DNA of 34,940 bases from an uncultured Eubacterium sp. (GCA_948468465.1 CAOKJJ010000033.1:1-34940); one strand, 5' to 3'; shown: positions 15,677-23,945, numbered from the stretch's first letter. The notes: generated from the sequence alone by a model not told the origin. Numbers and translations are program-made.

Positions 15677-18076
15677 ATGTTAGACAGGTATCCCTGTCAG
15701 GCTGTTTTGCTGCTTGTTTTTGGTATATTGGCAGGAAAGGGAATTGTCTGCGGCAGGCTGCATCTTATTGTTATAGCAGTCTTAGCCGCGGCGGTGAGCG
15801 TCGGGATTTGTATATATAAGCAGCCGTTAAAGAAGCAAAAGCTGCGCCAGGCGTGCATCCTGCTGCTAATATTTATCATCGGGGCAGTGCGGATGGATAC
15901 TGCAAAGGAACAGATCCTACAACGCAGTGCAGATGTCCGGGATGGGCAGAAAACAGTTTTACAGGGCCGTATTATTAAAAAACAGTTAAGGCAGACACAA
16001 GACAGTGACAATTCATGGACCGTCTATCTGACGGACAGTTATCTCAAAAGTCCGCAGGGCATCCGCTCCTGTGGGAATATCATTCTATATACAGATCTGA
16101 CTTCCGATGCACCGGTCATCGGGAATATCATTTTGATTTCAGGAACCATTCATTTATTTCAGCAGGCCCGCAATGACGGGAATTTTGATGAACGAGCCTA
16201 TTACCAGAATCAGGGCTATTCGTTTAAAATGTACGCGGATAAGCATGCTTATCAGGTTGTGGATAAACATACGGACAGGCTGCGGGAGTATTTGTATGAG
16301 CTGCAGCAAAGGTTCATCCAGGTATTTCAGTCATATATGCCGGCAGAAGAAGCGGGTACCTTATGTGCCATGCTCGCGGGAGAAAAATCCATGCTCTCAA
16401 ATGAAACAAAACAGCTCTACAGGGAGAGCGGCATTGCCCATATTCTGGCGATTTCCGGGCTGCATATTTCCATACTTGGCCAGGCGGTTTTCAGTCTGCT
16501 GCGCAGGTGCCGAATATCTTATCAGGCTTCATCACTAACGGCAGTCGGGCTGCTTTGCTTATTTGGAATTATGAGCGGGTATGGCATTTCTACGATGCGT
16601 GCGGTTATTATGTTTGGCATTTATCTTGGCGCGGCCTGCTGCGGCAGGGCTTATGACAGCATGACCGGGCTTGCTGCTGCCGCGGCCTGTATCCTGCTGC
16701 AAAACCCATGTGCTTTGTTTCTGGCAGGATTTCAGTTTTCGTTTGCAGCGGTAGCAGGTGTACTGCTTGGAAAAGAAGTGTGTAAGGTTTACAGGCCAAA
16801 GTACAAGTTGACAGAAACAGTACTGATCAGCATGTCCATTCAAATGCTGACGCTTCCGCTTACCGCCTGGTATTATTTTGAAATACCGGTATATTCCCTG
16901 GCTTTGAACTTGCTGGTGCTTCCGTTTATGAGCACGGTGCTGCTGCTTGGACTGGCAGGAGGTGTTTTCGGAATGTTTGCCATGCATGCAATGCCTGCAG
17001 CGGTAGCCAGGACGATGTTAAGCGGGTGTACGCTGTTTCTTAAATATTTTTCAAAGGCAGGAAAGCTGGCTCTGCGCCTGGCGGGTGCGGTGCGCGTGAC
17101 GGGACAGCCGAAGATATGGCAGCTCATCTGCTATTATCTGATTTTGGCAGTATGTGTTTGGTATGCTGTGCGCAGCCTTCGTACGCGGAAAAAAGCTGCA
17201 GATCAAGAAGCATTAACGGCGGATGGCGGCAAAAGCAGGCTGGCGGTCGGAATCGGAGCTGTCGTTTGCATGCTGGTTCTGTTTGCGCCGCTTCCAGCTC
17301 CTATGGAAACAGTATGTTTGGATGTCGGGCAGGGAGATGGCATTTATATTCGTACAAGTGATGGACTGCGCGTTATGATAGACGGAGGAAGTACAGACGT
17401 TAAGCAGGTCGGTACTTATCGGATTCTGCCGTTTTTAAAATCTCATGGCATAGCAAAGATAGATTACTGGTTTTTATCGCATCTGGACCAGGATCATACA
17501 AGCGGCTTTTTAGAAATCGTACAAAGCGGTTATCCCGTTGGAGAAGTCGTATGCGCGGATGGCATGGTACGGGATCAGGCATATGAAAAAATAACCACAC
17601 AGCTGTCAGAATCCAAAATAAAAGTCCGGTATCTGAAACAATCAGATGCGCTGCGCACAAAACAGGCATGCTTTCGCTGTCTTGCTCCGGCATCCCTGCC
17701 GGGAGCCGACGACCGTAACGCGCAAAGCCTTGTGCTGCTGTATGAAGATCATGGATACAGCTGCCTTTTTTCCGGAGACATTTCTCAAAAGGAAGAACAA
17801 ATGCTTTTAGCCAAACAGCAGGTGAAAAAGATAACGTTGTATAAAGCGGCGCATCATGGCTCGGACAGCTCAAATGCGCAGGAGCTGCTCGCGGCGCTGA
17901 AACCAGCTGTTTCCGTGATATCCTGCGCAAAAGAAAATTCCTACGGGCATCCGGGAAAGGAAGCTGTCGAAGCGATAGAGACACACAGCGCCCTGACACG
18001 ATATACGATGCACGCAGGCCAGATTCGCGTTGCATTTCGCAAAGGCGAAGTTAATGTTCAGACGTTCAGACAATGA
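15677..18076 (+). CDS. comEC: ComEC/Rec2 DNA uptake channel
   Basis: A 799-residue polytopic membrane protein. The N-terminal DUF4131 part (hydrophobic segments at about residues 5-75) is followed by the competence domain with many helices (ESGIAHILAISGLHISILGQ, ISTMRAVIMFGIYLGAAC, AGFQFSFAAVAGVL). The C-terminal metallo-beta-lactamase-like domain has VCLDVGQGDGIYIRT, LSHLDQDHTSGF and YKAAHHGSDSSN. ComEC carries single-stranded DNA across the membrane. Start 15677 follows AAAGGGGG. The last 30 codons and following bases occur again, degenerate, at 19713-19799. Length and motifs look complete. Confidence 0.94.
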   Translation: MLDRYPCQAVLLLVFGILAGKGIVCGRLHLIVIAVLAAAVSVGICIYKQPLKKQKLRQACILLLIFIIGAVRMDTAKEQILQRSADVRDGQKTVLQGRIIKKQLRQTQDSDNSWTVYLTDSYLKSPQGIRSCGNIILYTDLTSDAPVIGNIILISGTIHLFQQARNDGNFDERAYYQNQGYSFKMYADKHAYQVVDKHTDRLREYLYELQQRFIQVFQSYMPAEEAGTLCAMLAGEKSMLSNETKQLYRESGIAHILAISGLHISILGQAVFSLLRRCRISYQASSLTAVGLLCLFGIMSGYGISTMRAVIMFGIYLGAACCGRAYDSMTGLAAAAACILLQNPCALFLAGFQFSFAAVAGVLLGKEVCKVYRPKYKLTETVLISMSIQMLTLPLTAWYYFEIPVYSLALNLLVLPFMSTVLLLGLAGGVFGMFAMHAMPAAVARTMLSGCTLFLKYFSKAGKLALRLAGAVRVTGQPKIWQLICYYLILAVCVWYAVRSLRTRKKAADQEALTADGGKSRLAVGIGAVVCMLVLFAPLPAPMETVCLDVGQGDGIYIRTSDGLRVMIDGGSTDVKQVGTYRILPFLKSHGIAKIDYWFLSHLDQDHTSGFLEIVQSGYPVGEVVCADGMVRDQAYEKITTQLSESKIKVRYLKQSDALRTKQACFRCLAPASLPGADDRNAQSLVLLYEDHGYSCLFSGDISQKEEQMLLAKQQVKKITLYKAAHHGSDSSNAQELLAALKPAVSVISCAKENSYGHPGKEAVEAIETHSALTRYTMHAGQIRVAFRKGEVNVQTFRQ

Positions 18077-18160
18077 TGTGCGGCGAAATCAGAGCAGGGA
18101 CATGCTGTAAGAACGTGATTCGCAGTATGATTTGATGTAGGTGGCATGTAAAAGGAATTC

Positions 18161-18208
18161 TTGATTTTTCAGGAAAAAGTAAATATAATAAAACCATAAA
18201 GTATGGTT
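18161..18208 (+). promoter_or_regulatory. Predicted promoter and palindrome before the Rpn gene
   Basis: TTGATT (18161-18166), 17-base spacer and TATAAT (18184-18189). Directly after the -10 lies a perfect 7-bp dyad, AACCATA at 18192-18198 and TATGGTT at 18202-18208, near the expected start of transcription and so possibly an operator. Confidence 0.6.
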
Positions 18209-18233
18209 ATTTCACAGGAAGGGTAAAAGGGAT

Positions 18234-19256
18234 ATGAGCAATGAGGAGATTGCATATCAGAATAAAGACATAACAAGCAAAGTGCTTGCAGAAAATTTTA
18301 AGGGTAAGACGTTCCGGGTGTATGGTCTGGACCTTCCAGAGATAAGAGAAGTAAGACCGACGAACATACCAGTAGTGAAAGCGAATGAACTGCGTCTGGA
18401 TAATCTTTTTGAACTGGAGGATGATACGGTAGCTGTGGTAGATTATGAAAGCGAATACGAGCAGGCGGATAAAGTAAAATACCTGAATTATCTGACCGGG
18501 ATAGCAGGCAGGTATCAGAAAGAAAAGAAGGCGAGTCCGGCGCTGCGGATGATTGTAATATATACTGGCGACATCAGAAGGGAGCAGGTTTGCAGTACGT
18601 ATGATATTGGAGCAGTAAAAATGAATATAGAACCAGCGTTCCTTTCCGAATTGGATTCTGATGGTATTCTGCAGCGTCTGCAAGGTAAGGTGGAAAGGAA
18701 TGAACTGCTTACAGACGAGGAACTGATGGAAATGATAATCCTGCCATTGTCTTACCGCAAAAGGCAGGAAAAGGAAAAGAGAATACAACAGGCAGTGGGT
18801 CTTGCAGTACGGATGCAGGACAGGGGCCAGCAGGTGTTTACATTGGCTGGGATACTGGCATTTACAGATAAGATCATTGATAAGGAGACGGCAAATAAAA
18901 TAAGGAGGGCGATTGAAATGACACAGGTAGCGATGATATTTGAAGAGGAAAAACAGCAGGCAGTGAAGCAGGCAGTAGAGGCAGAGAGAAAGAAGGCAGC
19001 GGATTTGAAGCGGCAGGCAATAGAGGCAGAAAGGAAGAAGGCAGCGGATTTGAAGCGGCAGGCAATAGAGGCAGAAAGGAAGAAGGCAGCGGATTTGAAG
19101 CGGCAGGCAATAGAGGCAGAAAGGAAGAAGGCATTGGATTCCCAGCGACAGACAATCGAAAAAATGATCGAAAAAGGATATCCTACAGAGGAGATTATGT
19201 TCCTGGTGAATGGATGTTCAAAAAATGAGATAGATGAATTGCGAAGAAATCACTGA
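18234..19256 (+). CDS. Rpn family nuclease / PD-(D/E)XK transposase-like protein
   Basis: A 340-residue protein that resembles the Rpn recombination-promoting nuclease family (PD-(D/E)XK fold, often labelled putative transposase), with a likely active site around VVKANELRLDNLFELED, then AVVDYESEYEQADKV. The region LNYLTGIAGRYQ and LRMIVIYTGDI is family-like. The C-terminal third is helical with a 15-residue repeat, (K/R)QAIEAERKKAADL, present four times (residues 247-306), which should form a charged coiled coil. The start at 18234 follows GGAAGGG. Rpn proteins cut DNA and raise RecA-independent recombination; activity here is inferred. It lies immediately before the duplication scar. Confidence 0.8.
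   Translation: MSNEEIAYQNKDITSKVLAENFKGKTFRVYGLDLPEIREVRPTNIPVVKANELRLDNLFELEDDTVAVVDYESEYEQADKVKYLNYLTGIAGRYQKEKKASPALRMIVIYTGDIRREQVCSTYDIGAVKMNIEPAFLSELDSDGILQRLQGKVERNELLTDEELMEMIILPLSYRKRQEKEKRIQQAVGLAVRMQDRGQQVFTLAGILAFTDKIIDKETANKIRRAIEMTQVAMIFEEEKQQAVKQAVEAERKKAADLKRQAIEAERKKAADLKRQAIEAERKKAADLKRQAIEAERKKALDSQRQTIEKMIEKGYPTEEIMFLVNGCSKNEIDELRRNH
18972..19151 (+). repeat. 45-bp tandem repeat, four units, in frame
   Basis: Units at 18972, 19017, 19062 and 19107, each exactly 45 bases, so 15 codons and always in frame. Units 2 and 3 are identical, unit 1 differs by a few bases, unit 4 has a diverged tail (CATTGGATTCCCAGCGACAG). Such repeats can expand or shrink by slippage and change the coiled-coil length without breaking the frame. 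Confidence 0.95.
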
Positions 19257-19320
19257 ATGGGTGAAAAACAAATATGGGGTTACACCGGGAGAGTACCGCA
19301 GGGAGCGGGAGCGTTCCTGA
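19255..19320 (+). pseudogene. AraC family C-terminal tail fragment
   Basis: The frame overlaps the Rpn stop and reads EWVKNKYGVTPGEYRRERER, then TGA. This matches the last turn of an AraC DNA-binding domain (typically F-x-K-x-x-G-x-TP-x-EYR). No upstream part of the regulator is present. It is a short orphan fragment, so confidence is moderate. Confidence 0.5.
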
Positions 19321-19712
19321 TCAGACAATGAGGAACGGCTGCCCGGATGCCTGCTTTGGTTTGCGGCCGCCTTTCTCACAGGCAAGCGCGCGGTAAACGG
19401 CATCTGTAAACAGATGTTTTTGGTAAAACAAAGCGGCGTCTTTATCGCTTAATTTTTTTCTTGCGTCAGCTTCGCGTGTCAGCAAAGGAAAGGACGCGGC
19501 TGATTCTCGTATAAGCCAGGTCTTTGGACATTAAACACATGCAAAAATCAGTAAATCCGGTGTAGCCGTCCAGATGCCGCAGGATGCGGTTCGAAAGCTG
19601 CGGCGTGCAGTCCGCATATTCAAAAAATCCGTCCTGGGCGTTACGAAGCAGGCAGTAATGCAGCAATTGCGAGCAGTCATTTTCATATAAAAACGGATGG
19701 TGTTTTTGATAA
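19321..19712 (-). pseudogene. Partial degenerate copy of tmcAL 3' end
   Basis: Minus-strand remnant of the tmcAL gene whose intact copy is at 28605-29870. Bases 19321-19490 align with 28605-28774 without gaps, including the stop codon, and 19491-19712 align with 28912-29133. The 137 bases between, 28775-28911, are absent, which breaks the frame. Substitutions are scattered throughout. It cannot encode a working protein. Confidence 0.92.
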
Positions 19713-19799
19713 CACGATATACGATGCACGCAGGCCAGGTTTGCGTTGTATTTCGCAAAGGCGGAGTAAATGTTCAGACGTTCAGACAATGATGTGCGG
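19713..19799 (+). pseudogene. Partial degenerate copy of comEC 3' end
   Basis: These 87 bases align without gaps with 17997-18083, the last codons, stop and a few bases after comEC. The reading frame survives to the stop (VNVQTFRQ) but has no start. It is joined directly to the tmcAL copy, giving a mosaic of two genes that lie on either side of this site in the window. Confidence 0.92.
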
Positions 19800-19845
19800 T
19801 TGCCAGGATTCATGCGTTGGTTTACGGTTGCCTTATAAGGTTCCT

Positions 19846-20073
19846 TTAAGCTAAACTCCAGTCAGGTTCTTCCCAGCGATGATAGGTGTATGACCATAGT
19901 CTTTTCCATACTTTGCCATTTGATATTTTATAACGGTATCCGGTTTGGTTGCTGTAAGGCTGGACATATTGAATTTTTTTTCCGGGAACTGCAGGGTATA
20001 TATCAGCAATGATATATACAGGATGAAATGTTATTATCAAGCTTAAAGTTATAAAAAATATTATCTTTTTCAT
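19846..20073 (-). CDS. Small secreted protein next to BlaR1-type sensor
   Basis: A 75-residue protein with a clear signal peptide (MKKIIFFITLSLIITFHPVY, then IIADIYP). The mature part is aromatic and basic: YVQPYSNQTGYRYKISNGKV then WKRLWSYTYHRWEEPDW. It overlaps the M56 gene by 4 bases and so is translationally coupled to it. I recognise no family. Position suggests a role with the sensor, for example as a wall or peptide-binding partner, but this is inference. Confidence 0.7.
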   Translation of the reverse strand: MKKIIFFITLSLIITFHPVYIIADIYPAVPGKKIQYVQPYSNQTGYRYKISNGKVWKRLWSYTYHRWEEPDWSLA

Positions 20074-21215
20074 TCTATTTCCTCCATATTATCGTAAATT
20101 TGCATCCATTGCATATGTTCTTCCATTTGTTCCATATGTACAATAAAATGTTTTGGATATTTATATAAATCGTAACCGTTATCAGATTTTATACAATAAA
20201 ATCTGTAGTCTGGTACGAGATCATAGTTTCCAAAGTCTGCATTTGTCGGACTGCTGAAAGGCTGAGGAAGAAAAGCATAGGACAGCAGAAAAACGAACAA
20301 TACAAACAAAGAAGTGGTAAATGCTGGTTTTCGCATATCTTTGTTCTCCTTTGTCAAAATCCAGTGAAAACGCTGCTGCAGGTTTTCGCTGGAAGTTTTT
20401 TTTACAAGGCTGCAGGTATACGTAGACAGCTGATTGAAATTTTGTGCATACTCTAATATTTTTATCATTGTTAACAGATATCTTTTTTGCTGTTTTGGTG
20501 TTAAATTTTCACACACAATTTTGTCGGCCTGCAGTTCCAGAACATGTATAGTTTCTGAAAATAATTCTTTTATGAATGGATTCCACCAAAAACAGGAACA
20601 GATAATTATGGTCAAAAAACGAATCCATTGATGCTTGTAACGGTAATGTGCCAGTTCATGTATAAAGATGCCAAGCAGTTCATCATCAAGAAACTGGATT
20701 TCGGGAAGAATTATTATTGGATGAAACCACCCGATCATCGCAGGAGTTGTAATAGAAGAATGAACAATTATCTTTGCTTGTTTGGAACTGATTCGTTGTT
20801 CAGCTGTTTGAAGAATACGGAGCAGACGTTCATCATTGGAAGAAGGACACATTTTTATAAGTTTTCTTATAGATAGATACTGAAAGGCTTGTTTCCACAG
20901 CAAAAAGAAAAAGCCAGAAAACCAGATGACAAAAGCAATGATGGCGGCATTCACTGTAATATGATCAAAAGAAAACAGTGGCTTATAAAAAATGGATTGA
21001 ATTGCAGGTAAAATCTTTTGCGAATTAATTGTAATTGTAAAACTAAATTCCAGAGGCAGGAAAAGCCGCATTACACAAAACAATAACAGTAATTCTAACG
21101 TATATAATGAGATTTGTCTCATGATAAAAAATTTTTTCCTGAAAATAACAGTTAATTTAATGAAAACTGATGTCCAAAACACAGCTGTAATGAATGAAAA
21201 AATGGAAAAATTCAT
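20070..21215 (-). CDS. BlaR1/MecR1-like M56 family peptidase and sensor
   Basis: A 381-residue integral membrane protein. Four hydrophobic helices lie in the N-terminal part (near residues 1-25, 35-60, 85-110 and 190-215). The zinc peptidase site HELAHYRYKHQ starts at residue 186, and a second metal-site Glu is likely in the LQADKIVCENL region. The extracellular C-terminal part is about 80 residues, far too short for the penicillin-binding domain of true BlaR1, so the signal is probably not a beta-lactam. When activated, such proteins cut their BlaI-type repressor. It lies 3 bases downstream of the repressor gene. Confidence 0.88.
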   Translation of the reverse strand: MNFSIFSFITAVFWTSVFIKLTVIFRKKFFIMRQISLYTLELLLLFCVMRLFLPLEFSFTITINSQKILPAIQSIFYKPLFSFDHITVNAAIIAFVIWFSGFFFLLWKQAFQYLSIRKLIKMCPSSNDERLLRILQTAEQRISSKQAKIIVHSSITTPAMIGWFHPIIILPEIQFLDDELLGIFIHELAHYRYKHQWIRFLTIIICSCFWWNPFIKELFSETIHVLELQADKIVCENLTPKQQKRYLLTMIKILEYAQNFNQLSTYTCSLVKKTSSENLQQRFHWILTKENKDMRKPAFTTSLFVLFVFLLSYAFLPQPFSSPTNADFGNYDLVPDYRFYCIKSDNGYDLYKYPKHFIVHMEQMEEHMQWMQIYDNMEEIE

Positions 21216-21218
21216 TTG

Positions 21219-21626
21219 TCAGGTCTCCTTATGTTCAAATTCTTCTAAAAGAGATTGTAAAGTTGCAGAAAGTTCTTTATTTTCTATATTTGTATCTCCT
21301 AAAAGAGAAGAGAGTACGGAAAAACCGTCTTTTTGATTTTTCCTGAAAAATCTTTGAAACTGCATAGCAGCATATTCGTTTGCAGTTAAGGTTGGGCGGA
21401 AAAGTCTGCCATAAGATTTACCAAGTTTGGTGATGGACTCAACTTTAATAGCGTTTTTCTTCTCTAAATTACGCAGAATACTTTGTATAGAAGAAGACGG
21501 CCAATTGCGGTTGGGTATTTTAGCCGCTATTTCTGATGCGCTTAATGCATCTTCGGTGTTCCATAATACATTCATAGCAGCTTCTTCTTTTGGTGATAAG
21601 CAAAAATATTCGTAATGATTCAACAT
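21219..21626 (-). CDS. BlaI/MecI/CopY-type transcriptional repressor
   Basis: A 135-residue winged-helix repressor. The N-terminal domain reads LSPKEEAAMNVLWNTEDALSA, IAAKIPNRNWPSSSIQSIL and RNLEKKNAIKVES; the C-terminal helix region mediates dimerisation and holds the cleavage site for the M56 peptidase. The start at 21626 has a purine-rich AAAGGAGAT site. It heads the minus-strand operon BlaI-M56-small secreted protein. It should control that operon and the divergent plus-strand genes through the shared upstream region. Confidence 0.9.
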   Translation of the reverse strand: MLNHYEYFCLSPKEEAAMNVLWNTEDALSASEIAAKIPNRNWPSSSIQSILRNLEKKNAIKVESITKLGKSYGRLFRPTLTANEYAAMQFQRFFRKNQKDGFSVLSSLLGDTNIENKELSATLQSLLEEFEHKET

Positions 21627-21656
21627 AAATGATCTCCTTTCTTTTCATTTTTCTTC

Positions 21657-21685
21657 ATTATATATGTAGTATTGAATATAGTCAA
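21657..21685 (-). promoter_or_regulatory. Predicted blaI-type operon promoter
   Basis: Minus-strand TTGACT (21680-21685), 17-base spacer and TATAAT (21657-21662), 31 bases upstream of the repressor start. A 16-base dyad overlaps the -35. Confidence 0.7.
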
Positions 21686-21686
21686 T
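21671..21686. promoter_or_regulatory. Near-perfect 16-bp palindrome, candidate repressor operator
   Basis: ATTGAATATAGTCAAT reads the same on both strands except for one mismatched pair. It covers the -35 of the repressor operon promoter, where a self-repressor would bind. No exact copy was found at the divergent promoter, which instead has ACTATATTTATA. Confidence 0.5.
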
Positions 21687-21813
21687 TCATTATTTTAATT
21701 GCTATAAAAAAATTTTTGAATATATCATAAAAATATAGTTTTTATAGTTTATTACAAATAAAATTATAAATAGGAAAAAAATATAAAAATGATTTTAAAA
21801 TTTAAAAACGTTA

Positions 21814-21841
21814 TTGACAAAAAGGAAAAAAGTGTTACTAT
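21814..21841 (+). promoter_or_regulatory. Predicted promoter of the divergent envelope genes
   Basis: TTGACA (21814-21819), 16-base spacer, TACTAT (21836-21841), about 87 bases upstream of the 21929 start. The 300-base gap is very A/T-rich. Only these two promoters were recognised in it. Confidence 0.6.
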
Positions 21842-21928
21842 ATTTATAAGATGATAATTTGAATGTATTATTACGTGACATGAATATAATTTTCATCTAA
21901 AATCAGAGCAGAGAGGGAGTTGCAGGAA

Positions 21929-22909
21929 ATGAAAAAACAAAGTAAAAAAGTGTTCCTGATATCAGGTGCTGTGATTATAGCCGGTATCATTGTTTTCCTG
22001 TTTTGGGCTAATATTTTTAAAGATCAAAAAACAGATGATAAATCGGAAGCGGAAGGTTTTGAATTTCATAATGACGGTTCTGTTACTCTGGAAGAGGGGT
22101 ATGTAACACATGGATTTTATGGACAGGATGGAGCGCTTGTAAATACCGGCGGTATTGCTGTGTGTGAAGGTGCCTTTGTGAAAGGATCCATAGAATTTCA
22201 GCAAAACAAACAGGTGCAGATGGAGTACGGACTAATTATTATGACAGATTTTGAGCAAAAAAAATTTTGGGTTCATGATCAGACGTTTGATTGTTATAGG
22301 TTTTCTTTATCGGGAGTGGATAAGGAAACGATAGATGTTAAAATTCCCATAGAAAGCAGTACATATGAAATAGAATACTTAATTGTTCCGGAACCGGAAT
22401 CGAAAAACTTTTCCATGGATTCTGAAGTTGGATGGAATAATTTCAATGCGACGAAGGATGTTTGCAGCAGCAGTTTTTGCGTTGCATCAAAAGATGGAGG
22501 GGCACGTATGCCTCATGAACTGGAGCAGATAGATACAAGAAAACTAAAACTATTAGATTTTGAGGGAAATACAGGGTTTGAACTTGTTAAGAGCAGTATG
22601 GATCTTAGCGTGTTTGACAGTGCGAATGCTGCAGATCATGTTTGCCTTTGCCTGGGCGGTATGCAAAAAGACGTGAAGGCTTATGCAGTGGTTGCTTTTT
22701 GTGACTGGAAACAGGTAGGTATCACAGAAGGGGAGCTGGTACGATGTTATTCTTCTGTGGCAGATCAAAATTATTTTGACGAAATCATTTTACCAAATAT
22801 AAAAGACGATGCTGTTTATCAAATGTTTGCTTTTGAGATGCCGATAGAATGCAGGGTGCCTGGTTTATTAAAGCAGACTTTTCGGATAAAAATAGGAGGA
22901 AATCATTAA
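21929..22909 (+). CDS. Membrane-anchored protein of unknown function
   Basis: A 326-residue protein with one N-terminal membrane helix (about residues 10-30, FLISGAVIIAGIIVFLFWA) and a long outside domain. The outer part has a beta-rich look (GSVTLEEGYVTHGFYGQDGA, VQMEYGLIIMTDF) with several cysteines (CSSSFCVASKD, HVCLCLGG). I do not recognise a family. ATG 21929 follows GGGAG by 9 bases, preferred to an upstream TTG at 21920. It overlaps the next gene by one base (TAATG), so both are one transcript divergent from the BlaI/BlaR1 pair, which probably regulates them. Its 3' end is repeated at 24856-24895. Confidence 0.75.
   Translation: MKKQSKKVFLISGAVIIAGIIVFLFWANIFKDQKTDDKSEAEGFEFHNDGSVTLEEGYVTHGFYGQDGALVNTGGIAVCEGAFVKGSIEFQQNKQVQMEYGLIIMTDFEQKKFWVHDQTFDCYRFSLSGVDKETIDVKIPIESSTYEIEYLIVPEPESKNFSMDSEVGWNNFNATKDVCSSSFCVASKDGGARMPHELEQIDTRKLKLLDFEGNTGFELVKSSMDLSVFDSANAADHVCLCLGGMQKDVKAYAVVAFCDWKQVGITEGELVRCYSSVADQNYFDEIILPNIKDDAVYQMFAFEMPIECRVPGLLKQTFRIKIGGNH
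22861..22900 (+). repeat. 40-bp direct repeat, copy 1
   Basis: The last codons of the 21929-22909 gene together with the next gene's ribosome site. It recurs at 24856-24895 with one mismatch in 40 bases. Confidence 0.9.
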
Positions 22910-23403
22910 TGAAAAAATTATGTATTTTAATGTTAGCGATGATACTTTGTATGGGAAACACAAGAACGGCATTTGCCAACGATTTTGACTCTTCATTGGT
23001 TCCGCCAGATGCAGATAAAAAAGAATTAATTATGGATGAGCAAATGTATCAAGGGAAAGAGATGATACATAAAAATGAGGAAGATATTTCGCGTTCTTCA
23101 AGATCTATAGAATGTGAGTGGTTTTTAAGAGCATATAATAATTATACGTATATCTGGGCATATTCGCATTCGAAGGGAGAGTTCATGGATTCAATGACTA
23201 CGACATGTAGTGCATATTATAAGAGCGGCAAGTTAATTGACCAAGACATTAGAAGTATTACAGGGAATATACGAGATTGTTCTGCAATAGTCGAAGTTCC
23301 AGAAAATCCGTTTAATTATCAAGCATATAGTGCGGTATCTTCTCATGTGTTTTATAAAGAAGGATATACACCGCTTTCTGCTACGAAATCGTGGCAAAGA
23401 TAA
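22909..23403 (+). CDS. Secreted protein of unknown function
   Basis: A 164-residue protein with a signal peptide (MKKLCILMLAMILCMGNTRT, cut near AFA-N). The mature part is acidic at first (DADKKELIMDEQMYQGKEM) and aromatic later (WFLRAYNNYTYIWAYSHS), with a pair of cysteines (CSAYY and CSAIV). No family recognised. AATAGGAGG lies 7 bases before the ATG. It is coupled by one base to the upstream membrane gene, and a hairpin terminator follows. Function, perhaps a product of the BlaI-controlled response, is inferred only from position. Confidence 0.75.
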   Translation: MKKLCILMLAMILCMGNTRTAFANDFDSSLVPPDADKKELIMDEQMYQGKEMIHKNEEDISRSSRSIECEWFLRAYNNYTYIWAYSHSKGEFMDSMTTTCSAYYKSGKLIDQDIRSITGNIRDCSAIVEVPENPFNYQAYSAVSSHVFYKEGYTPLSATKSWQR

Positions 23404-23474
23404 GGGTAATTTAGTTAAATAATATAGAAAAAAGTATATTTGGAAAATGATTTCGTAATGTTACGTTAATATTT

Positions 23475-23514
23475 ATTCAGAAGTTTGTTTTTTTATAAGG
23501 ACAAATTTCTGAAT
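23475..23514 (+). terminator. Probable terminator after the secreted-protein gene
   Basis: ATTCAGAAGTTTGT (23475-23488) pairs, with one or two wobble or mismatched positions, with ACAAATTTCTGAAT (23501-23514) around a T-rich loop. A short T run follows. About 70 bases after the 23403 stop. Confidence 0.6.
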
Positions 23515-23546
23515 TTTGCGTTATAGTAAAAAATTATTTAGAGGTC

Positions 23547-23601
23547 AATCCGAAAGCTGGCCTTTGTACTTGCGTTGGCATACAGATCTAACTTTCGGAT
23601 T
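23547..23601. repeat. 10-bp inverted repeat in a gene-free stretch
   Basis: AATCCGAAAG (23547-23556) and its complement (23592-23601), loop 35 bases. Could be the end of a decayed mobile element or a weak hairpin. The stretch 23404-24016 otherwise holds only the terminator and a gene remnant. Confidence 0.5.
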
Positions 23602-23723
23602 AAGTTTTAATTGGAATTGATGGGAGAAATGATTTCCGTAAAGCTAATAAAAACCGGCTGGATGAGGGGAGGGCCTGGATTTCGGCGACGTTGGAAGAAT
23701 GTTTAGAAGTCCTTAAAAAATGA

Positions 23724-23945
23724 CGGCGAAACAAAGACATTCAAACGCCTGGCCGCAAAAAAGAAAAAGAATGCCTGCGCCTTAAAATATGTGTGTTGGC
23801 AGACAGCTTTGATTATAACACAATGAAATGCCACTATCTGCTCACGCAGATTGCAGATATACTGCTGCTGGAAAGTTTTCGACAACTGCTTACAGGGGAA
23901 GATATATCTTTTATAACGGATTATGGATATGTAAAAGCCGTCTGA
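23724..23945 (+). pseudogene. Unidentified gene remnant, possibly transposase-related
   Basis: A frame without start, open from 23724 to TGA 23943, reads ECLRLKICVLADSFDYNTMK, then CHYLLTQIADILLL. The pattern NxMKxHYLLTQIADI reminds me of the C-terminal part of some transposases, but I cannot name the family with confidence. Frames upstream are closed. Confidence 0.35.

Noticed and set aside
18874..19155. Antisense frame rich in Pro, Leu and Ser across the Rpn repeat
   Set aside because: It is the mirror of the 45-bp coding repeat; no ribosome site and no family resemblance.
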